64,000 bases of DNA from CAZOZZ01 sp965262425 (GTDB lineage: Bacteria; Acidobacteriota; Terriglobia; 20CM-2-55-15). Within the stretch, counting starts at the first letter, position 1. Each line of letters starts with the position of its first letter. Where the stretch lies: positions 5,022,001 through 5,086,000 of the forward strand of contig OZ253536.1 in assembly GCA_965262425.1 (NCBI GenBank). The letters run 5' to 3'. Under the pieces are notes generated by a model. The model ran no database searches and was not told the origin of the DNA. It worked only from the letters and a program-made list of their open reading frames with translations. Below are positions 1-8,559 of this stretch, piece after piece. Made by a program: the position numbers and the translations under genes.

Positions 1-14
1 GCGATGAGGCTCGG

Positions 15-1304
15 TCAATGTTCTTTCCCTTGCACGTCTTCCTCGAGCATCCATGCCACGGTCCGGTTTTTCTCGACCAGGTAGCGCCGGCAAACGTCGG
101 CAACCCGGGCTGAGTCCACAGCCGCAACTCGGGACAGGTAGGTGTCCACGTACTCCAGACCGCACAAAGTCTCGATCTGACCTAGAAGTATCGCCTGGTC
201 CAGCGTCCGTTCCTTCGAAAGTACGAAGTGGGCTTCGATCTGATGCTTTGCGCGTTCCAGTTCGTGCTCGCTCACTCCGTCGACGCCGATGCTGTGGAGT
301 TCATCGAAAATGCTGGCCTCGATCGCGGCAGGTTCATGGTCTCCGCGACTCTCACACCGGATGTGGAAGAGCGTCGGGTCCTGCGACTCGCCGTAGTCGG
401 CGCCGACAAATGTTGCGGACTGTTCATTCTCGACAAGTCGCTGATAGAACCGGGACGATTTTCCCTCGGTCAAGATAACCGTCAGAACCTGAAGCGGAAA
501 CGAGTCTTCGTGCCCGATGCGTGGCGCGTGGTAGGCGATGGCGAGCCTGGGGACGTCGGATCGCCAGCGGAGGGTGATTCGCTTTTCTCCCAACTGTTCC
601 GGTTCAGTTATTTCCACCGGGTCGGGTGGCAAGCCGGCCGGGATCGCCCCAAAGGCCTCCTCGGCCTGATCCAGGGCCTGATCCACGTCGAAATCTCCGA
701 CAAGCACCAGGGTCGCGTTGGCAGGATGATAATGCCGCCGGTAATAGGCCTCCATTCCTTCGCGGGTCATGGCGTCGAGATCCTGGAGCCACCCAACGAC
801 AGGATTTCTATATGCGTGCCGGCTGTAGGCCGTCGCTTGCAGTTCCTGCATCAGCAGTCCCCAGGGTTGGTCAAGCCCGGTTTTCAATTCCTCGATGACG
901 ACCTTCTTCTCCGATTCGAACTCGACCGGATCAAAGACCGTGTTGCACATCCGATCAGACTCTATCTCCAGAGCCTTCGTCCAGCGGTCGGCGGCAAAGT
1001 TGAAGTAGTAGGCCGTGAAGTCATAAGAAGTAAAGGCGTTGTTGTTACCACCGTGCTTGAGGGTCAGTAAATCGATATCCCCCTTCCCGAGCTTCTCCGT
1101 ACCCTTAAACAACATGTGCTCCAGAAAGTGCGATCGACCGGTCTGGCCGGGGACTTCGTTGCGGGCACCGACCCGATACCAGATCATGCAGCTGACGGTA
1201 GGCGAGGAATGAGTTTCCCTGGCCAGCAGCACCATTCCGTTGTCCAACACTCTTCGGTGGACATCGTCAGTCGTAAGAATTGAAGAACTTGCAAGCGTCG
1301 ACAT
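15..1304 (-). CDS. M16 family zinc metalloprotease (pitrilysin type)
   Basis: A 429-residue protein with the inverted zinc motif HFLEH at residues 59-63 (HxxEH: two His zinc ligands and the catalytic Glu) and the distal Glu ligand in VVIEEL near residue 139, the usual spacing for M16 peptidases. The length fits a single-chain bacterial M16 subunit with an active N-terminal half and an inactive C-terminal half. No clear signal peptide is seen, so a cytoplasmic or periplasmic location stays open. It diverges from the VWFA fragment that begins at 1429. Family membership is clear; the substrate cannot be read from sequence. Confidence 0.9.
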   Translation of the reverse strand: MSTLASSSILTTDDVHRRVLDNGMVLLARETHSSPTVSCMIWYRVGARNEVPGQTGRSHFLEHMLFKGTEKLGKGDIDLLTLKHGGNNNAFTSYDFTAYYFNFAADRWTKALEIESDRMCNTVFDPVEFESEKKVVIEELKTGLDQPWGLLMQELQATAYSRHAYRNPVVGWLQDLDAMTREGMEAYYRRHYHPANATLVLVGDFDVDQALDQAEEAFGAIPAGLPPDPVEITEPEQLGEKRITLRWRSDVPRLAIAYHAPRIGHEDSFPLQVLTVILTEGKSSRFYQRLVENEQSATFVGADYGESQDPTLFHIRCESRGDHEPAAIEASIFDELHSIGVDGVSEHELERAKHQIEAHFVLSKERTLDQAILLGQIETLCGLEYVDTYLSRVAAVDSARVADVCRRYLVEKNRTVAWMLEEDVQGKEH

Positions 1305-1428
1305 TTTCAGCTCTTATTATACGAGGATTCGTCGGCGTCTCGACGGGAAGTTAGTGTTTAAAGCTATCACAGGGGCCTACAACTGTCAAACTGTAAACCC
1401 TTGGCGTTAGTGTGAGTTACAGTCATTT

Positions 1429-1800
1429 ATGGTGAATCGAAGGAAGGGGCTTGGGGCTTGGCGCGGCAAGCTTTTCGGCTCGATCGCAACGATCTTAGTT
1501 TGTTTGCTTTTTGTTTTGGTCGGGGCTTTACCGGCGGGGTTGGCAGGACAGCTCAAGATCCGGGTGGACCTCGTCTCGGTAAATGTCTCGGTGCTAGGAG
1601 CCTGCGCGGCAGAAGAAATCTACCCGGAATGCCGAGACGCTCAGGGGTCGAGTGCGGACGATTTCATCCTTCTCGAAGAAGGCGTACCCCACGAGATCGT
1701 CGGGTTTAAGGCGACTTCCCGACCGTTTCAGCTTGTTCTGGTCATCGACTCCAGCAATCCTGTTGGGCAGGTGTCCGGCCCGACATCGGGCTCGGCATGA
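1429..1800 (+). CDS. Truncated VWFA-like secreted protein (acidobacterial type)
   Basis: A 123-residue product with an N-terminal hydrophobic signal segment (about residues 15-40), then a stretch of the form IRVDLVSVNVSV, SADDFILLEEGVPHEIVGF and FQLVLVIDSS. This matches the start of the secreted VWFA-related family common in Acidobacteriota, where the last motif opens the VWA fold with a DxSxS-like metal site. Family members are usually about 300 residues; here the frame stops right after that strand. A CAAEEIYPEC segment sits where the family has a short loop. The stop overlaps the ATG of the next gene (ATGA). I read it as a 3'-truncated gene, perhaps still translated. Confidence 0.55.
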   Translation: MVNRRKGLGAWRGKLFGSIATILVCLLFVLVGALPAGLAGQLKIRVDLVSVNVSVLGACAAEEIYPECRDAQGSSADDFILLEEGVPHEIVGFKATSRPFQLVLVIDSSNPVGQVSGPTSGSA

Positions 1801-2426
1801 TACCAGCAGTCACTATTTCACCCCAAGACGTCACCCAGTGCTTTCGAGCGCTCGGCATTTCGAACCGGTTCGACCACTCGGAGGAGCAAAGCCTTAACAC
1901 TACTCATGTAGTAACAAGGCCTGGCTTCTTTTCTTTTCCGACCCCTCGCGACAACTCGGATCTTTCTGTTCTGGGTGTCAGACGTGTGGTGGGGGTGGAT
2001 TCCGCCAAGCCGCCGTCGTTCTACGACCACCCCTGGTATCTCGGAGAGGCGTTCGGCGAGAGCGTCTGCGAACCCGGCTGGCACTCGATCGAAATGAATG
2101 TGATCGCCGACAGTGTCGGCAGGCCCATCTACCACGCGGATGATTTGAAGGAGCGGGGCCTTTATTTGGCTTCAGCCGTCGAGGTGGTGTTGATGTTGTT
2201 CTTTCACTTCGCTGCCACGGGTGAGCAGCTTCTCAACAGGGTCCACACCTGGACGTACGATCGGACGACGGAAGGGAGGTTCGTTACTGTTGGGGCTTTT
2301 GGTCGAAATGGGGTTTTCGTATCGAGCCACGAGGTGGGATTTCAGAGCAAAGGATTGGGAATTTGCGCCAAAGTGGATCCGAAGGCCGAAGTCCAGGATT
2401 GTTCCCCTGCATCAGCGGGACCCTGA
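1797..2426 (+). CDS. Hypothetical protein, 209 aa
   Basis: An open frame of 209 codons starting in an ATGA overlap with the truncated VWFA gene and ending 17 bases before the convergent end of atpC. Residues from about 60 on look like a folded conserved protein (FYDHPWYLGEAFGESVCEP, VEVVLMLFFHFAATGEQLL, VTVGAFGRNGVFVSSH, KGLGICAKV), with a hydrophobic helix near residues 125-140. The first 50 residues are less protein-like and the true start may lie further in. I do not recognise the family and assign no function. It is on the strand opposite to all other genes left of the origin except its VWFA neighbour. Confidence 0.5.
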   Translation: MIPAVTISPQDVTQCFRALGISNRFDHSEEQSLNTTHVVTRPGFFSFPTPRDNSDLSVLGVRRVVGVDSAKPPSFYDHPWYLGEAFGESVCEPGWHSIEMNVIADSVGRPIYHADDLKERGLYLASAVEVVLMLFFHFAATGEQLLNRVHTWTYDRTTEGRFVTVGAFGRNGVFVSSHEVGFQSKGLGICAKVDPKAEVQDCSPASAGP

Positions 2427-2443
2427 CCACTGGCTACCGACCG

Positions 2444-2854
2444 CTATTGGCCCGGACCCCCCACTCGGAGCCGGACGTCGGCTCTCTTCAGCGCCGACAG
2501 CGCGCGGGGATAGTCAACATCTTCTGCTTCGCCCGAAACGAGTTGGTCGGCACGTCTCCGGGCCTCGGTTGCCCGTCCCAGATCGACTTCGGCTGACGGT
2601 TCGGCGACATCGGCGAGGACCCGGACTTCGTCTTCTAATACTTCCACGAAGCCTTCGGCGATGACGATGGAATGTTCAACGCCGCCTTGGCGATAGGAAA
2701 GCTCGCCGATAGTGAGCTGGGAAAACAACGGGGCGTGGCCCGGCAAAAGACCCAGGTAGCCCTCGAGGCCCGGCACCTGGACCTCGTCCACCTTTTCGTG
2801 AACGAGGGCCCGTTCGGGCGTGACGACCTTCAGGTCCAAAAGCTCTTCACCCAT
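2444..2854 (-). CDS. atpC: ATP synthase F1 subunit epsilon
   Basis: The 136-residue product has the N-terminal beta-sandwich typical of F1 epsilon (LKVVTPERALVHEKVDEVQVPG, then YLGLLPGHAPLFSQL) and a C-terminal helical hairpin. It forms part of the central stalk and can inhibit ATP hydrolysis. It is the last gene of the leftward atp operon; its ATG shares one base with the TAA of atpD, so the two are probably translationally coupled. Length and position are normal for the family. Confidence 0.95.
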   Translation of the reverse strand: MGEELLDLKVVTPERALVHEKVDEVQVPGLEGYLGLLPGHAPLFSQLTIGELSYRQGGVEHSIVIAEGFVEVLEDEVRVLADVAEPSAEVDLGRATEARRRADQLVSGEAEDVDYPRALSALKRADVRLRVGGPGQ

Positions 2855-4272
2855 TACGCCCCCGTCTTCATGGAGTTGGCCTTTTCCAGAACTTCATCGA
2901 TGGTGCCAACCATGTAGAAGGCCTGCTCGGGAATGTCGTCATGCTGGCCGTCCACGATTTCCTTAAAGCTCTTGATCGTGTCCGCAACCTTCACGTACTT
3001 GCCGGGGATTCCGGTAAACTGCTCGGCCACGAAAAAGGGCTGAGAAAGGAAGCGCTCAATCTTGCGCGCGCGGGCTACGGCAAGCTTGTCTTCCTCGGAA
3101 AGCTCGTCGATCCCGAGAATCGCGATGATGTCCTGGAGGTCTTTGTACTTCTGGAGGACCGTTTTGACCTCCCGGGCTACCGAATAGTGCTCCTCTCCCA
3201 CGATGCGGGGATCCAGGATCCGGGAGGTCGACGCCAGCGGATCGACTGCCGGATAGATTCCCCGTTCGGAAATCGACCGTGACAGGTTCGTCGTGGCGTC
3301 GAGGTGGGCGAACGTCGTGGCTGGGGCCGGGTCGGTGTAGTCGTCGGCAGGAACGTAAATGGCCTGGACGGAGGTGATCGAACCCTTCAAGGTCGACGTA
3401 ATGCGTTCCTGCAACTCACCCATCTCCGATGCCAGGGTCGGCTGATAACCCACCGCCGATGGCATACGGCCAAGCAGTGCCGAGACTTCCGAACCCGCCT
3501 GCGTAAAACGGAAGATGTTGTCGATGAACAGCAACACGTCCTGGCCTTCTTCGTCACGGAAATACTCGGCAGCGGTCAGCCCGGTCAGGGCAACGCGGGC
3601 ACGCGCACCGGGAGGTTCGGTCATCTGCCCGTATATCATGGCCGTCTTGTCGATGACTCCGGATTCTTTCATCTCGAGCCACAGGTCGTTACCTTCGCGC
3701 GTTCGCTCACCCACGCCGGCAAAGACCGAGATTCCACCATGCTTGGAGGCAATGTTGTTGATAAGCTCCATGATGATGACGGTCTTGCCCACGCCAGCGC
3801 CGCCAAACAAGCCGATCTTGCCGCCCCGAAGGTATGGTTCGAGCAGATCGACAACCTTGATCCCCGTCTCAAACATCTCCATGTCTGTATTCTGTTCCGT
3901 CAGCGCCGGCGCCTCCCTGTGAATGGGGGCCGTCTGGCTTGTCTTGATCGGTCCGACTTTGTCGACCGGTTCGCCAATGACGTTCATGATCCGGCCCAGC
4001 GTCTCCGGACCGACAGGCACCTCGATAGGCCCGCCCTGATCTTCGGCGCGCATGCCGCGAACCATACCGTCGGTTGGCTGCATCGAAACACACCGGACAC
4101 GTCCCTCGCCGAGGTGTTGCTGGACTTCGAGGATCACGTCGATCGGTGTCGGGACATCGAAGCCTTCGCTCGTCACGCGTACAGCGTTAAAGATCGAGGG
4201 CTGCTGCCCTTCGTCGAATGCGAGGTCGACGGCCGGACCGATGATCTGGAGAACTTTGCCGATGTTGGCCAT
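2854..4272 (-). CDS. atpD: ATP synthase F1 subunit beta
   Basis: The 472-residue catalytic subunit carries the P-loop GGAGVGKT and the conserved GERTREGNDLW and ALTGLTMAEYFRDE-like segment (here TGLTAAEYFRDEEG), plus the Walker B strand VLLFIDNIFRF. It binds and makes ATP at the three catalytic sites of F1. It lies between atpG and atpC with a one-base overlap to atpC and a 33-base gap from atpG. It is full length and unremarkable, which indicates the locus is functional. Confidence 0.98.
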   Translation of the reverse strand: MANIGKVLQIIGPAVDLAFDEGQQPSIFNAVRVTSEGFDVPTPIDVILEVQQHLGEGRVRCVSMQPTDGMVRGMRAEDQGGPIEVPVGPETLGRIMNVIGEPVDKVGPIKTSQTAPIHREAPALTEQNTDMEMFETGIKVVDLLEPYLRGGKIGLFGGAGVGKTVIIMELINNIASKHGGISVFAGVGERTREGNDLWLEMKESGVIDKTAMIYGQMTEPPGARARVALTGLTAAEYFRDEEGQDVLLFIDNIFRFTQAGSEVSALLGRMPSAVGYQPTLASEMGELQERITSTLKGSITSVQAIYVPADDYTDPAPATTFAHLDATTNLSRSISERGIYPAVDPLASTSRILDPRIVGEEHYSVAREVKTVLQKYKDLQDIIAILGIDELSEEDKLAVARARKIERFLSQPFFVAEQFTGIPGKYVKVADTIKSFKEIVDGQHDDIPEQAFYMVGTIDEVLEKANSMKTGA

Positions 4273-4305
4273 GTGATTGTTTTTCCTTTGTTTTCAGGCT
4301 ACTGG

Positions 4306-5172
4306 CTAATAGTGGCCTTTCTGAGCACTGGCGCCGCTGACGACCTCGATGAGCTCTCTGGTGATGGCCGCCTGCCGGATACGATTCATGTTCAGCGTCA
4401 AAGTGTCGATCATTTCCCCGGCGTTTCGTGATGCCGTATCCATGGCTGTCATCCGCGCACCGTGCTCGGATGCCACCGACTCGAGCAGCGCTCGATGGAC
4501 CTGGACATCGACGTACTGTGGAAGCAGCCGATTGAAGATCTGCTGGGGCGCTTGCTCGTAGATGTAGTCGACGCGGGAATCGTCGACGTCGAGCGCATCA
4601 CTGCCCAGCGGCAGCAGCCGCTCGATCACGATCCGTTGCTGGAGGACGGACTTAAACTCGTTGTAGGCCAGATAGACGCCGTCGGTTTCGGCATCGCTGT
4701 AGAGTTCGACGATCCGCTGCCCGATGGTGCGGGCGTGTTCAAAGTTCAGTTTGGCGAAAATGCCAAGGTGTTCTTCGGCAATGGCCGCGCCTCTCGAGCG
4801 GAAATAGTCCCGGCCCTTCCTGCCGACGGCCATCAACGACGCGCTCTTTTCTTTGTTCGTCTTGAGGAACTCCTGGGCCGCCCGGGAGATGTTGGAGTTG
4901 AACGCCCCGCAGAGGCCACGGTCTGACGTGACGATGACCATGAGGATTCGTTCCTCGGGCCGGACCTCTAGAAGGGGATGGCGAAGGCCTTCGACCCGTG
5001 CCGACAGGTTTCCAAGAACGGTTCGCAACTGGTCTGCATAGGGACGGGCGGCAAACATGCGGTCCTGCGCGCGGCGGAGCTTCGCGGCCGAGACCGTCTT
5101 CATTGCCTTCGTGATCTGCTGGGTGTTCTTGACCGAGCGGATCCTCCGGCGGATGTCAAGGAGGTTTGCCAT
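4306..5172 (-). CDS. atpG: ATP synthase F1 subunit gamma
   Basis: The 288-residue protein begins with DIRRRIRSVKNTQQITKAM and ends with NRIRQAAITRELIEVVSGA, the two long helices that form the rotating coiled coil of the F1 central shaft; the middle has the SDRGLCGAFNSN motif of the Rossmann-like domain. It starts immediately after the atpA stop (TAG directly followed by ATG on the coding strand), so it is likely coupled to atpA. Confidence 0.97.
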   Translation of the reverse strand: MANLLDIRRRIRSVKNTQQITKAMKTVSAAKLRRAQDRMFAARPYADQLRTVLGNLSARVEGLRHPLLEVRPEERILMVIVTSDRGLCGAFNSNISRAAQEFLKTNKEKSASLMAVGRKGRDYFRSRGAAIAEEHLGIFAKLNFEHARTIGQRIVELYSDAETDGVYLAYNEFKSVLQQRIVIERLLPLGSDALDVDDSRVDYIYEQAPQQIFNRLLPQYVDVQVHRALLESVASEHGARMTAMDTASRNAGEMIDTLTLNMNRIRQAAITRELIEVVSGASAQKGHY

Positions 5173-6696
5173 CTATGACGCCGCCCGGTCCTGGAGGAAC
5201 TTTTCCTTGGCCTGGTTGAGAGCGCTTTCGAGTTCGCTCTTCAATTCGTCATCGAGAACCTTGCGTTCGGCGATGTTGGAGAGAAGTTCAGGCTTGCCGG
5301 TGTCGAGAAAGCGGTACAGCTCCGCCTCGAATGCGCCGAGATCCGCCACTTCCAGGTCGTCGAGGAACCCGTTCGTTCCCGCATAGATGAGCGCCACCTG
5401 CTTGGCTACATCGAGCGGCACGTATTGATCTTGTTTCAAGATTTCGGTCAAGCGCTGGCCGCGGGCGAGCTGCGCCTGCGTGGCTTTGTCGAGATCGGAC
5501 CCGAACTGCGCAAAAGCGGCAAGTTCCCGGAACTGGGCAAGATCCAGACGGAGAGTTCCAGCCACCTGGCGCATCGCCTTGATCTGCGCACTCCCCCCGA
5601 CACGGGACACGGACAATCCCACGTTGACAGCCGGCCGGATGCCGGAATGGAACAGGTCGGCTTCGAGGTAAATCTGTCCATCGGTGATCGAAATAACATT
5701 GGTCGGGATGTAGGCGGCGACGTCGCCTGCCTGGGTTTCGATGATCGGGAGCGCCGTGAGCGAACCGCCGCCGTTTTCCGCGCTCAGCTTGCACGCACGT
5801 TCGAGCAGCCTGGAGTGAAGATAGAAGACGTCGCCCGGATAAGCTTCGCGGCCCGGGGGACGGCGAAGCAGTAGAGAAATTTCGCGGTACGCGGCCGCGT
5901 GCTTGGACAAGTCGTCGTAAACGCAAAGGACATGGCGACCATTGTCGCGAAAATACTCACCCAGGGCGCACCCGGAGTAAGGCGCGAGAAACTGCATCGG
6001 GGCCGGATCGCTGGCCGAGGCGCACACGACGATCGAATAGTCCATCGCCCCCGCTTCTTCAAGCGTCTTGACTACCTGCGCGACCGTCGATCGTTTCTGC
6101 CCGATCGCAACGTATATACAGATGACGTCCTTGCCCTTTTGGTTGATGATCGCATCGAGTGCGACAGCGGTTTTCCCTGTCTGGCGATCACCAATGATGA
6201 GTTCGCGTTGGCCCCGACCGATCGGGATCATGGCATCGATAGGTTTCAGGCCCGTTTGCAGGGGTTCCTTCACGGGTTGCCGATCCACGACACCGGGTGC
6301 GATACGTTCGATCGGCGCAAACTGGTCGGTCGTGATGGCGCCTTTTCCGTCGATCGGCTGGGCCAATGCGTTGACCACCCGACCCACGAGGCTATCACCT
6401 ACAGGCACTTCCATGATGCGTCCGGTGCGCTTGACCTGGTCTCCTTCACGAATCTTGGCATACTCACCAAGCAGGACCACTCCGACCTGCGCCTCTTCCA
6501 GGTTCAACGTCAGGCCCATCACACCGTGAGGGAATTCCAACAACTCACCGGCCATGGCTTTCTCGAGACCGTAAACGCGTGCGATGCCGTCACCGACGGA
6601 GATCACACTGCCGACTTCGCTGATCTCAAGCGCCGGGCGGTACTCTTCGATCTGTTCGCGTATGATCTTACTGATCTCTTCTGCTCTGATTTCCAT
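5173..6696 (-). CDS. atpA: ATP synthase F1 subunit alpha
   Basis: The 507-residue regulatory subunit has the N-terminal beta barrel (VISVGDGIARVYGLEKAMAGE), a P-loop GDRQTGKTAVALD, and the signature PAVNVGLSVSRVGGSAQ. It alternates with beta in the F1 hexamer and holds non-catalytic nucleotide. It sits between atpH (48 bases upstream) and atpG (no gap). The N-terminal residues EISKIIREQIEEY are the normal start for binding the peripheral stalk. Confidence 0.98.
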   Translation of the reverse strand: MEIRAEEISKIIREQIEEYRPALEISEVGSVISVGDGIARVYGLEKAMAGELLEFPHGVMGLTLNLEEAQVGVVLLGEYAKIREGDQVKRTGRIMEVPVGDSLVGRVVNALAQPIDGKGAITTDQFAPIERIAPGVVDRQPVKEPLQTGLKPIDAMIPIGRGQRELIIGDRQTGKTAVALDAIINQKGKDVICIYVAIGQKRSTVAQVVKTLEEAGAMDYSIVVCASASDPAPMQFLAPYSGCALGEYFRDNGRHVLCVYDDLSKHAAAYREISLLLRRPPGREAYPGDVFYLHSRLLERACKLSAENGGGSLTALPIIETQAGDVAAYIPTNVISITDGQIYLEADLFHSGIRPAVNVGLSVSRVGGSAQIKAMRQVAGTLRLDLAQFRELAAFAQFGSDLDKATQAQLARGQRLTEILKQDQYVPLDVAKQVALIYAGTNGFLDDLEVADLGAFEAELYRFLDTGKPELLSNIAERKVLDDELKSELESALNQAKEKFLQDRAAS

Positions 6697-6744
6697 GTTG
6701 TTCCACCTGATTCAAAGTATCAATTCAGAATGACGTGAGCGGCC

Positions 6745-7275
6745 TCAGTTGGTCAGGCGCTCCTTGAAGCCGCGCAACTGCTGTCGCAGGGAGCCGTCGT
6801 AGACGGTGCTGCCAATGCGGACGACCAGACCTCCGATCAGGGAAGGATCCTGCTCGACTTCCATTTCGACGCGTTTACCCGTGGTCTTGCCAAGCCTTTC
6901 CGCCAGCTCGCGACGCTCGGATTCGGTCAACAATGAGGCGGAAGACACTTCCGCGCGGACAATGCCGTTTCGTTCGTCCAGCAGTTTCTGGTATGCGTCG
7001 GTCAAATCGTCGAGGATGTTGAGGCGGCGACGGTCGACAAGCAAGAGCAAGAGTTTCCGGACCCTCCGGTCGAGACCGAAAACCCGGCCGATCGTGTCCA
7101 GAAATCGGTCCCTGGCTTCAGCTGGTATCACCGGATTCATCAATAAGGTGCGGGTGTCCGGCTCATCTTCGAGCAAACCTGCAAAACGGCGCAACTGATC
7201 GAGACCGGCCTGGGTACTTTCCGGCGCCAGGGCCTCTATAAACGCGCGCGCATACCTATTAGCTACTACAATCAT
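6745..7275 (-). CDS. atpH: ATP synthase F1 subunit delta
   Basis: The 176-residue protein begins ANRYARAFIEAL and contains the C-terminal family signature SLIGGLVVRIGSTVYDGSL, both diagnostic of the delta/OSCP subunit that ties the peripheral stalk (b and b') to the top of F1. It lies two bases after atpF, in the order F', F, H, A, G, D, C on the coding strand. Length is normal. Confidence 0.95.
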   Translation of the reverse strand: MIVVANRYARAFIEALAPESTQAGLDQLRRFAGLLEDEPDTRTLLMNPVIPAEARDRFLDTIGRVFGLDRRVRKLLLLLVDRRRLNILDDLTDAYQKLLDERNGIVRAEVSSASLLTESERRELAERLGKTTGKRVEMEVEQDPSLIGGLVVRIGSTVYDGSLRQQLRGFKERLTN

Positions 7276-7277
7276 AG

Positions 7278-7880
7278 TTAATTCAGGTTTTTGCCAAACC
7301 GGACGATGATCCTTTTCTGGTCGTCCTCGGAAACTTCGCTCTTTAACCGCTTCTCGGCCCCGGCAATGACCAGATCCGCGACGTATGCCCGGATTTCCTG
7401 CCCGAACCCCCTGGACAGGCGTTCGATCTCCTGCCGGGACTGCTCCAGGACGCGGTCCGCTTCCATCTTGGCTTCGGCGACGATTCGCTGGCGTTCGGTT
7501 TGGGCCGACTCCGTGGCCTCGGCACCAATGCGTTCGACTTCTGAGGACAGGCGGGCAATGCGTTTTTCGATTTCGTCGAGCTGCCTGCTCGAATCCACCT
7601 GTGCTTTCTCGGCACTCTCCAGGCCAGCTCGAATCGCCTGGCGGCGGGATTCGAAGAATTCAGCGGCCGGCTCCCGAATCAGATACCCCAGGCCTCCGAA
7701 AAGGATCAAGAAGTTCACCCAGCGAAAGACCACCGCGTAAGGGCTTTCATGCTCCTCTTCGGCAACATGCTCTTCAGCTTCAGTGCCGATAACGCCGCCG
7801 GCTTCCTGGGCCCATGCCGAAGAGGCCACCAGGGTAAGTACGATCAATGTTGCCATCCACCATGCTTTCTTCATTTTCAT
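7278..7880 (-). CDS. atpF: ATP synthase F0 subunit b
   Basis: A peripheral stalk subunit of about 200 residues. The open frame reaches 7979, but that extension overlaps atpF' and is Arg/Lys-rich and unlike any b subunit; I place the start at the ATG at 7880, preceded by an AGGA-type ribosome site 10 bases upstream (7874 is a second possible ATG). The N terminus looks like a cleavable signal peptide ending SSAWAQ, then an acidic linker, a membrane helix (FRWVNFLILFGGLGYLI) and a long charged coiled coil. A signal peptide before the b subunit is also known from some other bacterial groups. Confidence 0.88.
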   Translation of the reverse strand: MKMKKAWWMATLIVLTLVASSAWAQEAGGVIGTEAEEHVAEEEHESPYAVVFRWVNFLILFGGLGYLIREPAAEFFESRRQAIRAGLESAEKAQVDSSRQLDEIEKRIARLSSEVERIGAEATESAQTERQRIVAEAKMEADRVLEQSRQEIERLSRGFGQEIRAYVADLVIAGAEKRLKSEVSEDDQKRIIVRFGKNLN

Positions 7881-7887
7881 GCCCGAC

Positions 7888-8307
7888 CTATTCCTGCAAG
7901 AGCGTTTCCGACAGCCGCGCCGCGAGGGCATCGATTTCACCTTCCAGGCGCTGCTTCGCATTGGCGGTTTCCGCGCCAAGGGTCTTTCGGGCTTCTTCGA
8001 TCATGGTTTCCGTTTCACGTCGGGCATCGGCCAGAAGTTCTGCCTTCTCTTCGAGAGCAGCATCCCGGATGGATTCCTGATGCTGGTATGCTTCCGACCT
8101 GGCTTCCCTTAAGGCAGATTCGTACTCGGCCGTCTTGCTTTCAATGTCCTGAATCCGGCGTTCGGATTCCTCGAGCCGGCCCTGGATGGAGGCCCATCTC
8201 GCGACAAGAATCTTGTTCAGCGGTCCAAAGAAAAATCGCGAGAGAAAGACATAGAGGATGGCGACGTAGAGGATGGTCACCAAGATCGAGAAATCCAGAC
8301 TAATCAT
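7888..8307 (-). CDS. atpF': ATP synthase F0 subunit b' (second b-type subunit)
   Basis: A 139-residue protein with one N-terminal membrane helix (FSILVTILYVAILYVFL), the RFFFGPLNKIL turn, and a long charged coiled coil, as in b/b' stalk subunits. It is the first gene of the atp operon and differs from atpF, so the stalk is probably a b/b' heterodimer. The genes for subunits a and c (atpB, atpE), which normally come just before, are missing here; the next gene upstream is selD in the same direction, 252 bases away. Confidence 0.9.
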   Translation of the reverse strand: MISLDFSILVTILYVAILYVFLSRFFFGPLNKILVARWASIQGRLEESERRIQDIESKTAEYESALREARSEAYQHQESIRDAALEEKAELLADARRETETMIEEARKTLGAETANAKQRLEGEIDALAARLSETLLQE

Positions 8308-8370
8308 TGTCTATTTCTGGCGGGGACTGGCCGTTAGTATCTGCCACAACGTAGTGACAACAAACTCGTT

Positions 8371-8399
8371 AGATTAACACCGGGATAATGACCTGTCAA
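8371..8399 (-). promoter_or_regulatory. Predicted sigma-70-type promoter for the atp operon
   Basis: On the minus strand a perfect -35 hexamer TTGACA (8394-8399) is followed after 17 bases by TAATCT (8371-8376), which keeps the first, second and last positions of TATAAT. Transcription would start near 8363, leaving a leader of about 55 bases before atpF'. It lies in the 252-base gap between selD and atpF'. Prediction from pattern only. Confidence 0.5.
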
Positions 8400-8559
8400 G
8401 TCGGGCGGGAAGGTGGTGATGGGGCCTTAGAGTGGGCCCGAGCACACACTAAGAGCCCCTTACCGGGAAGGCGGGAACTCTGAAATCGAGCATGCCAGGG
8501 TCTCGCGAAGAGTGTCGGGGGGGCAATCGAACGTTAAAAGAAGGCAGCGGCGGTGTGGC

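Noticed and set aside
3304..4431. Long plus-strand frame opposite atpD and atpG
   Set aside because: Antisense to highly conserved genes, no family features, no ribosome site.
5899..6738. Plus-strand frame opposite atpA
   Set aside because: Mirror of conserved alpha-subunit coding sequence.
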